A stretch of 64,000 nt of DNA from a bacterium. Its GTDB lineage: Bacteria > Spirochaetota > Spirochaetia > JABEVK01. The notes under the pieces are model-generated. The model was given only the letters and a program-made list of their open reading frames with translations, ran no database searches and had not been told where the DNA came from. This document shows, piece by piece, positions 48,196 to 54,406 of this stretch. Within the stretch, counting starts at the first letter, position 1; every line of letters starts with the position of its first letter. Location of the stretch: NCBI GenBank assembly GCA_021782055.1, contig JAJXVP010000001.1, positions 1 through 64,000 of the forward strand, given 5' to 3'. The translations under genes and the position numbers were made by a program.

Positions 48196-48720
48196 ATGAA
48201 ACGCCTACTAGGAATTTTTGCGGGTCTTGTGCTTACGGTGACCCTTTCAGCGCAAACTCCCCTCTCAACAGGTTTTGATACCATCCATTTAGGGATGACC
48301 CTTGATCAAGTTAAACAAGAGTTGTCAAAGTCCGGATATTTTCAATGGAACGGCGGTCCGCAAGTCACCCTGTTGGCCAAACCCAACAACTCACTGATTG
48401 ACGTGTCGGGAATTACCTACTTTCATCGAGGGGTTTTTCAGTTTCATAACGGAATTCTTTTTGTCGCCACGTATGATTTAAACCCCCAGGAGTTTGACTA
48501 CTATGGACTGTACACAGCCTTGGTCAAAAAATATGGCCAACCGAAAGAACTTGACCCCAGTATGGCCGCCTGGTCTGATGGAAAAACACGCCTTTCTTTA
48601 GAAAGACCCCTCACGATTAAGTATGTTGACTTGACCATCGAGGCCAAGCTAAGGCAAAATTCTCAGGCTGGTAAGGCGTATCAGCAAATTTCACGGGAGA
48701 AATTTCTTGAACTTTTTTAA
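48196..48720 (+). CDS. Small exported protein, unknown
   Basis: 174 residues with a signal peptide (LLGIFAGLVLTVTLSAQ). The mature domain starts 'FDTIHLGMTLDQVKQELSKSG', a pattern seen in small alpha/beta periplasmic domains where a LGMT-x-DQV helix follows the first strand (SmpA/OmlA- or BamE-like in outline). That resemblance is weak. TTG at 48193 is also possible as start. Its 3' end overlaps the DUF192 lipoprotein gene by 14 bases. Confidence 0.68.
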   Translation: MKRLLGIFAGLVLTVTLSAQTPLSTGFDTIHLGMTLDQVKQELSKSGYFQWNGGPQVTLLAKPNNSLIDVSGITYFHRGVFQFHNGILFVATYDLNPQEFDYYGLYTALVKKYGQPKELDPSMAAWSDGKTRLSLERPLTIKYVDLTIEAKLRQNSQAGKAYQQISREKFLELF

Positions 48721-49165
48721 AACTCTTTCCCTCTTGGCCTTGGTTTTTACGGTAGGTTGTGCTGACTCGCTTCCGGTGGTCAAACTTAAAGTTGGTCCTG
48801 CTGTTTTTAACGTTGAACTTGCGACTACCGTGGCGCAACGGGAAAAAGGCCTGATGTTTCGAACGCACATGAAGGAAAACCATGGCATGCTCTTTGTCTT
48901 TGCCCGTGAGGTTCCCCAGGTATTTTGGATGAAAAATACTCACCTCCCGCTGTCAGTAGCTTTTGCCGATCGAAACGGGGTTATCAAAAAAATTCTTGAT
49001 ATGCAGCCTTTTTCTTTAGAGCCACGTTCTTCGGAGTATTCGGTGCTGTATGCCCTCGAAGTCAATCAAGGTGCCTTTACCAAAGCCGGGGTTAAGGTAG
49101 GTGACATTATCGATGTGAAGAGCTTGCCGCCGCTTAACCCTGAACTATCACCGGGTCAACGCTAA
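48707..49165 (+). CDS. DUF192 lipoprotein
   Basis: 152 residues, TTG start with GGGAGA upstream. A lipoprotein signal ends in FTVGC (Cys18). The rest is a DUF192 domain: EKGLMFRTHMKENHGMLFVF and FWMKNTHLPLSVAFAD near residues 44-88, and the conserved VLYALEVNQG. Small beta-barrel proteins of unknown function, usually exported. The start lies within the preceding gene. A short gap precedes trpS. Confidence 0.88.
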   Translation: MNFFKTLSLLALVFTVGCADSLPVVKLKVGPAVFNVELATTVAQREKGLMFRTHMKENHGMLFVFAREVPQVFWMKNTHLPLSVAFADRNGVIKKILDMQPFSLEPRSSEYSVLYALEVNQGAFTKAGVKVGDIIDVKSLPPLNPELSPGQR

Positions 49166-49203
49166 AAGGCTACGGGATTTAACCTAAGAAAGTGAGGAAC
49201 AGC

Positions 49204-50280
49204 ATGAGTGATCTCTATACGGGCTCGTTTGAGGCCACCTGGGAACGAAGTCAAAAGCTAGAAGCGGATCTTGGCCAACACCCCGAGAAATACCGGGTTT
49301 TGACGGGAGACCGTCCCACCGGCCGACTTCATGTCGGGCATCTCTTTGGGTCTCTAGACAATCGCCGCCGCCTTCAGGCTCTAGGCGTCTCGACCTACAT
49401 TGTGATTGCGGATTATCAAGTCCTCACCGACAGGGAGACTTTTGAAGCCATTGCCGAGAACACCCTGCAACTAGTGATCGATTATTTGTCCGTGGGGATT
49501 GATCCTGAAAATTCACGGACGTGGATTTTTCCCCACAGCCATGTGCCCGAGCTCAACCAGCTTCTCTTGCCGTTTTTGACTCTGGTTACCATGGCGGAGC
49601 TTGACCGTAACCCCACCGTCAAGGAAGAAATTCAGGCGGCAGGACTCACCCGGATTAACGCTGGAATGTATACCTATCCGATTCACCAGGCGGCAGACAT
49701 TCTGTTTTGTAAGGGTAATGTCGTTCCCGTGGGGAAAGATCAATTGCCCCACTTGGAAATTACCCGCACGGTAGCCAGACGCTTTAATGAACGCTATGGA
49801 CGCGGGCAAACGGTTTTTCCTGAACCCAACCCCTTACTGAGCCCCGCTCCTGTGATTTTGGGCCTGGATGGTTCGCAAAAGATGAGCAAAAGCCGAAATA
49901 ACGCGATTATGCTGAGCGCGACTCCCGAAGAAACCGCATCGTTAATCAAAAAAGCTAAAACCGATGCCGACCGCCAGATTACCTATGACCCCACGGGGCG
50001 GCCAGAAGTGTCCAATCTTTTGTTGTTGGCCTCGTTGGCTTCAGGGGAGTCACCTCAAAGCTTAGCACAGACAATCGGCGATGGCGGAGCAGGAAAATTA
50101 AAAGCTTTAGTTACCGAAGCTCTCAATACCTATCTGGCCCCAATTCGAGAAAAACGAAAAGCTCTGGAACAAGATTTAGGCTATGTCCGAAGCCTTCTTC
50201 GCAAAGGAATCGATGGTGCCAGAGAACAAGCCGTCAAAACTCTTGAGGAAGTACGCGGTGTGATGAATATGAATCTATAG
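49204..50280 (+). CDS. trpS: Tryptophanyl-tRNA synthetase
   Basis: 358 residues. Class I synthetase: the HIGH-like motif is GRLHVGH (about residue 38) and the KMSKS loop is intact (near 222). The segment MAELDRNPTVKEE (about 128-140) and the MYTYPIHQAADIL stretch are typical of TrpRS. Start at 49204 with GTGAGG upstream; an in-frame GTG four codons earlier is less likely. No leader peptide or T-box is seen upstream. Confidence 0.94.
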   Translation: MSDLYTGSFEATWERSQKLEADLGQHPEKYRVLTGDRPTGRLHVGHLFGSLDNRRRLQALGVSTYIVIADYQVLTDRETFEAIAENTLQLVIDYLSVGIDPENSRTWIFPHSHVPELNQLLLPFLTLVTMAELDRNPTVKEEIQAAGLTRINAGMYTYPIHQAADILFCKGNVVPVGKDQLPHLEITRTVARRFNERYGRGQTVFPEPNPLLSPAPVILGLDGSQKMSKSRNNAIMLSATPEETASLIKKAKTDADRQITYDPTGRPEVSNLLLLASLASGESPQSLAQTIGDGGAGKLKALVTEALNTYLAPIREKRKALEQDLGYVRSLLRKGIDGAREQAVKTLEEVRGVMNMNL

Positions 50281-50306
50281 ATTTAGCATATTCCAAAAAA
50301 ACTATA

Positions 50307-50336
50307 TTGACATTCATTTATGTTAAAAGGTACTCT
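50307..50336 (+). promoter_or_regulatory. Promoter of the Cys-peptide operon
   Basis: TTGACA (50307-50312), 18 bases, TACTCT (50331-50336), in an AT-rich gap after trpS. A leader of about 40 bases follows. Confidence 0.6.
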
Positions 50337-50343
50337 TTCAGCG

Positions 50344-50369
50344 AAGGGACGGTGTTTTTACCGTCTTTT
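50344..50369 (+). promoter_or_regulatory. Leader hairpin before the methyltransferase gene
   Basis: AAGGGACGGT-GTTTTT-ACCGTCTTTT can form ten base pairs (two G-U). The 3' arm is T-rich and ends just before the ribosome site AAGGAG, so it could act as a weak attenuator or as a translational control hairpin. Confidence 0.4.
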
Positions 50370-50382
50370 CCAAGGAGTACGT

Positions 50383-51024
50383 ATGGTGCAAGAGACGTTG
50401 GCAAAAGCGGTAAACCTCCGCTATACCCAGCTGGCGGATCAGTGTTGCAGCCTTTCTTGTGGGGGAGCTCTTGGTCACGCCGAGCCTCAACCAGGTGAGT
50501 GGGCGTTGGATTTAGGCTGTGGCCGTGGAAACGACGTTATCCGTCTTGCCGAAGCTGTGGGGGATTCAGGGTTTGCCTGGGGCGTAGATCTCTCTGAAGG
50601 AATGGTCGAGAAAGCCAAAAAAAATCTTGAGAAGTTCCAGGTGTCCCGTGCTGAAATACGGCAAGGAGACCTGGAAAATCTCCCGTTGACCGACAAAAGC
50701 GTCGATTTGGTGATCTCAAATTGTGTTCTGAATCACGCTCCCCACAAAGAACTTGTCTGGAAAGAAATCTACCGAGTCCTAAAACCCGGTGGAAGGTTTG
50801 TGGTGTCGGATATTTATTCTCTTTCTCCGGTGCCAGAAGAATACCGAAATGATCCTGCCGCAGTGGCCGAATGCTGGGCTGGTAGTGAGACTCGTGACCA
50901 GTACTTGAATCATGTTCGTCAAGCGGGGTTTTTAGATTTAGAAATTCTTGAAGAATCGGCCCCTTATCAAAAAGCAAAAATTGAAGTGGTGAGTTGGACG
51001 CTAAGAGCTTTCAAGGCGAGCTAG
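50383..51024 (+). CDS. ArsM-like SAM-dependent methyltransferase
   Basis: 213 residues; start fixed by AAGGAG. Class I methyltransferase fold: SAM loop LDLGCGRGNDV (about residue 42), VDLSEGMVEKA (about 67), and the post-core motif VLKPGGRFVVSD (about 131). Outside the core it has the Cys pattern of arsenite methyltransferases: an N-terminal DQCCSLSCGG (about 22-31) and a C-terminal AECWAGSETRDQYLNHVRQAGF-type segment (about 156-177), so thiolate binding of a metalloid or thiol substrate is plausible. As first gene of the operon with the Cys-rich peptide it could methylate a Cys-bound atom or the peptide. Substrate unproven; UbiE-like small-molecule methylation is the alternative. Confidence 0.82.
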   Translation: MVQETLAKAVNLRYTQLADQCCSLSCGGALGHAEPQPGEWALDLGCGRGNDVIRLAEAVGDSGFAWGVDLSEGMVEKAKKNLEKFQVSRAEIRQGDLENLPLTDKSVDLVISNCVLNHAPHKELVWKEIYRVLKPGGRFVVSDIYSLSPVPEEYRNDPAAVAECWAGSETRDQYLNHVRQAGFLDLEILEESAPYQKAKIEVVSWTLRAFKAS

Positions 51025-51047
51025 CTTGCTGTTTCAGAGGAGGTCTT

Positions 51048-51155
51048 ATGAAGAATGGGTTTCAAACCTTGATCCGCCCTGTGTCGGTCCAAGGCAAGCC
51101 CGTGGCACAGTGCTGTGCCAAGACGTCGACGGCGGTCGCAGGCTGCCACGACTAG
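51048..51155 (+). CDS. Cys-rich 35-residue peptide, candidate RiPP precursor
   Basis: A short reading frame with a very strong GAGGAGG six bases before ATG. It encodes 35 residues: an N-terminal basic/hydrophobic half starting MKNGFQTLIRPVSVQGK (leader-like) and a C-terminal half AQCCAKTSTAVAGCHD (core-like) with Cys22, Cys23 and Cys33. It lies between the methyltransferase (23-base gap) and the radical SAM/SPASM gene and is followed directly by a terminator hairpin. Placement, strong ribosome site and Cys-rich end are what is expected of a peptide substrate for a SPASM maturase. No in-frame TGA is present, so no selenocysteine. No known precursor family is recognised. Identity as a gene is likely, as a precursor inferred. 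Confidence 0.72.
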   Translation: MKNGFQTLIRPVSVQGKPVAQCCAKTSTAVAGCHD

Positions 51156-51160
51156 ATTTT

Positions 51161-51191
51161 AACCGCGGGGGGAAACCTTCGCGGTTTTTTT
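51161..51191 (+). terminator. Terminator between peptide and radical SAM gene
   Basis: AACCGCG (51161-51167), a 12-base loop, CGCGGTT (51180-51186), then T-run to 51191. The radical SAM ribosome site AAGGTG starts directly after. Partial read-through would give far more peptide mRNA than enzyme mRNA. Confidence 0.82.
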
Positions 51192-51201
51192 GAAGGTGAC
51201 T

Positions 51202-52557
51202 ATGATTGCATCACGCCACAATATTTTTGGAAAATTTTCTCATTCAGAACGCTGGTACCTTGTCAATTTGCTCAGCCGACAAGCGGATATTCTTGATACC
51301 GAAACAGCCGAGGCGTACCAACGAGGCGCCTGGGGGGACAATCCCGCCTGGGCCGAAAAGGGTTACCTCGTCGAGTCCCGGGAGGAAGTCCAACGCTATA
51401 AAAGTGCTTATCTCGACTTTCTTGACCGTCGCGAGAAGGATGAAATTCAACTCTTCTTTGTTCCAACCTATGCCTGCAATTTTGCCTGTTCGTACTGTTA
51501 CCAGGCCGCTTACGACCAAAGTCAGACCTATCCTAGTTCTGCCGTCCTCGAAGCCTGGTTTTCGTATGTTGATCAACACTTTGCCGGAAAACGAAAGTAT
51601 CTAACGCTGTTTGGGGGAGAACCTTTGCTCAATTCTGCTGGACAACGCGAATTTGTCGAAGCTTTTCTCAAGTCTGCCGACCAGCGTCAGCTAGAAACCG
51701 CTATCGTCACCAACGGGTATACCCTTGTTGATTATGTTCCGTTGCTTGCTCGTTACCGCATCCGCGAAATTCAGGTAACGTTGGACGGACTAGCTGATGT
51801 TCATGACCGACGGCGTCCTCTTAAAGGGGGGGGCTCATCGTTTGAGCGAATTGTCGAGGGCATTACGCTGGCCCTACACTCGGGAATTGCTATCAATTTA
51901 AGGATGGTTCTGGACCGGGACAATATTTCGGAATTGCCCCAGGTCGCCTCGTTAGCCATCGAAAAAGGTTGGACTACTCACCCTCTTTTTAAAACGCAAC
52001 TGGGACGAAACTACGAATTGCATACCTGCCAGGCCCAAGCTGGAGCGTTGTATTCCCGGGTCGAGCTGTATGAGGACTTAGCTAGGCTCATTCCTGACGC
52101 TCCACAAATTCTTGACTTTCACCGACCTGCCTTTTCACTGTCAAAGTTCCTTTGGGAACAGGGGGAACTGCCAGCCCCGCTGTATGATTCTTGTCCTGGT
52201 ACGAAAACTGAATGGGCGTTTGATGCCTCAGGCAAGATTTTTTCTTGCACAGCTACGGTCGGAAAAGCCGGCGAAGAACTGGGAACCTTTTACCCTGCCG
52301 TGACGCTGAAACAGGACCAGATTGACGACTGGGAAGAACGGGATGTGACCAGTATTCCCGAATGCCAGGATTGCTCCTTGGCGTTGGCTTGCGGTGGCGG
52401 CTGTGCGTCGGTAGCCAAAAATCAGACGGGAAGGGTAAAGTCTTCTGACTGTCGACCTGTAAGGGAACTTTTATCGTTGGGTCTAGAACTATACTTTCCT
52501 GAAACCCCTAAAACAAAACAAGAGGAAACCTATGTCGATGAATATTCGAGAAACTGA
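51202..52557 (+). CDS. Radical SAM/SPASM peptide-maturase-like enzyme
   Basis: 451 residues. Residues 1-80 form an N-terminal domain (ERWYLVNLLSRQADILDTE ... KGYLVES) like those preceding the barrel in peptide maturases, perhaps for leader binding. The radical SAM cluster motif is CNFACSYC (Cys92, 96, 99), with GGEP at 138-141. The C-terminal SPASM region has the full seven-Cys pattern: C-x12-G-x4-C, then C-x2-C-x5-C-x3-C (ECQDCSLALACGGGC) and a final Cys, enough for two auxiliary [4Fe-4S] clusters. Start at 51202 follows AAGGTG at short spacing. Such enzymes install thioether, C-C or other bonds in short peptides; the adjacent Cys-rich peptide is the obvious substrate. Chemistry unknown. Confidence 0.9.
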   Translation: MIASRHNIFGKFSHSERWYLVNLLSRQADILDTETAEAYQRGAWGDNPAWAEKGYLVESREEVQRYKSAYLDFLDRREKDEIQLFFVPTYACNFACSYCYQAAYDQSQTYPSSAVLEAWFSYVDQHFAGKRKYLTLFGGEPLLNSAGQREFVEAFLKSADQRQLETAIVTNGYTLVDYVPLLARYRIREIQVTLDGLADVHDRRRPLKGGGSSFERIVEGITLALHSGIAINLRMVLDRDNISELPQVASLAIEKGWTTHPLFKTQLGRNYELHTCQAQAGALYSRVELYEDLARLIPDAPQILDFHRPAFSLSKFLWEQGELPAPLYDSCPGTKTEWAFDASGKIFSCTATVGKAGEELGTFYPAVTLKQDQIDDWEERDVTSIPECQDCSLALACGGGCASVAKNQTGRVKSSDCRPVRELLSLGLELYFPETPKTKQEETYVDEYSRN

Positions 52558-53812
52558 TGCTGTAAACTTTGAGGCCGATGTTCTTCAACAAGAGCTGGCT
52601 GTTGTCGATTTTTATTCGACCGAATGTCCGCCCTGCGAAGCCTTAGCCAGCAAGTACGAGTCGTTAAGTGAAATCTACGGCCACAAAATTCGCTTTGTCA
52701 AAGTCTTTCGTCAGGCGAACCGAGAACTCGCCAAAAGCTTAGATGTGACCGGCAGTCCTTCCGTGCTGTTTTTTAAAAATGGTAAACAAGTGGGCTCCAA
52801 GTTGACCGGGGGAATTCGTCGAAAAGAGCTAGAAGCGCAATTTGAACAGATGCTCCCTCACGAGGTTCCTGCGTTAAAAGCAAAGGTACAGCCCCAAGAA
52901 ACAAAGGTGGATGTTTTGGTTTTAGGAGGAGGCCCAGCGGGGCTTACGGCAAGCATTTACCTGGCCCAAGCCCATCAAAAAGTTCTTGTGGTTGATACCG
53001 CGCTTCCCGGGGGCTTTGTGGCCACGACGCATCAAGTTTCAAATTACCCGGGCTTTATTCAACCCCAAGATGGTTACCTTTTAAGTCATAACATCGCTGA
53101 ACAAGCAAAAGCTAACGGGGTTGAATTTCGGTCCGCTGTCGACGTCGACGAAGTCGATTTAGAAAATCACTCGGTTCGCTTAGATGGTTGGGAGACCATT
53201 TTTGCCCGAAAGGTCATCATAGCAACAGGATCAAAACCCAAGCTCTTGGGTGTTCCCGGAGAGCTGGAATATCGTGGACACGGGGTAAGTTATTGTGCGA
53301 CTTGCGATGGCAAGTACTATCAAGACAAAGAAATTGTCGTGATTGGCGGTGGAAACTCCGCCGTGGAAGAGTCTCTTTTCTTAGCAAAATTTGCCTCGAA
53401 ACTTACGTTAGTTCACCGCTCGTCCCATCTTCGGGCGAACAAAGAAGCTCAGGTAAAAGCTCTTTCTGAGCCAAAGATGAATTTTCTCTTTGAGCATCAA
53501 GTCCGCGAGATCCGCAAACATGCTCCGTTTGAGATGTCCGTTGTCGTCCAGGATCTTAAGACCGGTGAAGTCAAGGAGCTAGCTAGCGCGGGAGTCTTCG
53601 TTTTTATAGGGTTTGAACCGAATGTTGAGATGTTTGGAGGAAGGCTAAAGCTTGACCCTTGGGGTTATGTGGAAGTTGATCCGGAAATGCGAACCAATAT
53701 TCCCGGTGTTTTCTCGGCCGGAGACGTCAATGCCAAACCTTTTCGTCAAATTACGACCGCTGTAGCCGATGGCACCATTGCGGCAATTGCGGCAACCAAA
53801 GAGTTGGAATGA
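52532..53812 (+). CDS. Thioredoxin-thioredoxin reductase fusion
   Basis: 426 residues in two parts. Residues 1-110 are a thioredoxin domain with the unusual redox motif C32-P-P-C35 and cis-Pro in TGSPS. Residues about 125-426 are a low-molecular-weight thioredoxin reductase: FAD motif VLGGGPAGL (129-137), disulfide CATC (255-258), NADPH motif VIGGGNSAVEE (about 271) and C-terminal GVFSAGDVNAKPFRQITTAVADG. The thioredoxin is N-terminal, the reverse of the mycobacterial TrxR-Trx fusion. It overlaps the radical SAM gene by 26 bases (AAGAGGAAA upstream) and should deliver NADPH electrons to the peptide or its partner enzymes. No other TrxR in the window. Confidence 0.93.
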   Translation: MSMNIRETDAVNFEADVLQQELAVVDFYSTECPPCEALASKYESLSEIYGHKIRFVKVFRQANRELAKSLDVTGSPSVLFFKNGKQVGSKLTGGIRRKELEAQFEQMLPHEVPALKAKVQPQETKVDVLVLGGGPAGLTASIYLAQAHQKVLVVDTALPGGFVATTHQVSNYPGFIQPQDGYLLSHNIAEQAKANGVEFRSAVDVDEVDLENHSVRLDGWETIFARKVIIATGSKPKLLGVPGELEYRGHGVSYCATCDGKYYQDKEIVVIGGGNSAVEESLFLAKFASKLTLVHRSSHLRANKEAQVKALSEPKMNFLFEHQVREIRKHAPFEMSVVVQDLKTGEVKELASAGVFVFIGFEPNVEMFGGRLKLDPWGYVEVDPEMRTNIPGVFSAGDVNAKPFRQITTAVADGTIAAIAATKELE

Positions 53813-54396
53813 ACTGTACGGCCTGTGTCCAACATTCCTGTCGTCAAAAGCAAACTTGTAAAGCCGAAAGCTTTGACCGTCAAGAAACGCTGTCGGACTA
53901 TCATCAAAGTCAGACTCAAGCGATCATTCAAGCGGCGGCGCACTTAGTCGATGATCGCGCAGGAGACTTGTCGCGACTAGAAGAAATCTTTGAGTTTGTT
54001 CAGTTGCGTGCGTACCGCAAAGTGGGTTTGGCGTATTGCTGGGGGCTGGAAGCTTGGGCTCGTAGATTAACAACTCTGTTCAAAAAGAAAGGAATTCCCC
54101 TCACTGCCGTTTCTTGCACGGTGGGGGGACAGGCTCAAACAGAAATCAACGAACACTCGAATCGGTCAGGGGTGAGCTGTAACCCGCTTTCTCAAGCTCG
54201 TCAACTCATGGCTGAAGGGGTAGATTTTGCGATTCAACTCGGGTTGTGTTTGGGACACGACATCCTTTTTACCAAAGAGTTTGCTGGCGACCAAACTGTG
54301 CTCGTCGTAAAAGACCGCCGGTTTGACCACAGTCCTTTAGAAGGCATTCCGGCATTGGAACGATCTTTCTTGACGGAGAACATCAACAAGACCTAG
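53809..54396 (+). CDS. DUF1847 Cys-rich protein
   Basis: 195 residues. The N terminus carries a Cys cluster, CTACVQHSCRQKQTC (Cys3, 6, 11, 17), and further Cys lie in YCWG, SCTVGG, SCNPL and LCLGHD motifs, which identify the DUF1847 family. The ...VGLAYCWGLEA... and ...GLCLGHD... segments look like a ligand or metal pocket. Function of the family is not known; metal or cluster binding is a plausible inference. ATGA overlap with the reductase gene makes it the last gene of the operon. The amylase promoter lies in its 3' end. Confidence 0.8.
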   Translation: MNCTACVQHSCRQKQTCKAESFDRQETLSDYHQSQTQAIIQAAAHLVDDRAGDLSRLEEIFEFVQLRAYRKVGLAYCWGLEAWARRLTTLFKKKGIPLTAVSCTVGGQAQTEINEHSNRSGVSCNPLSQARQLMAEGVDFAIQLGLCLGHDILFTKEFAGDQTVLVVKDRRFDHSPLEGIPALERSFLTENINKT

Positions 54397-54399
54397 ACT
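54370..54399 (+). promoter_or_regulatory. Amylase promoter inside the DUF1847 gene
   Basis: TTGACG (54370-54375), 18 bases, TAGACT (54394-54399), then seven bases to the ATG at 54407. Leaderless arrangement; no Shine-Dalgarno can fit. Confidence 0.5.
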
Positions 54400-54406
54400 C
54401 GTCAGT

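Noticed and set aside
50320..50382. Upstream in-frame start of the methyltransferase
   Set aside because: It would include the -10 box and leader hairpin; the start at 50383 has a good ribosome site and the family N terminus.
51048..51155. Selenocysteine in the short peptide
   Set aside because: The frame contains no TGA and ends in TAG; no SECIS-like element is needed or seen.
51048..52557. Assignment to a named RiPP class (for example SCIFF, PQQ, mycofactocin, selenobiotic)
   Set aside because: The peptide lacks the Cys spacing or core residues I know for those classes, and I cannot run a profile search, so no class name is given.
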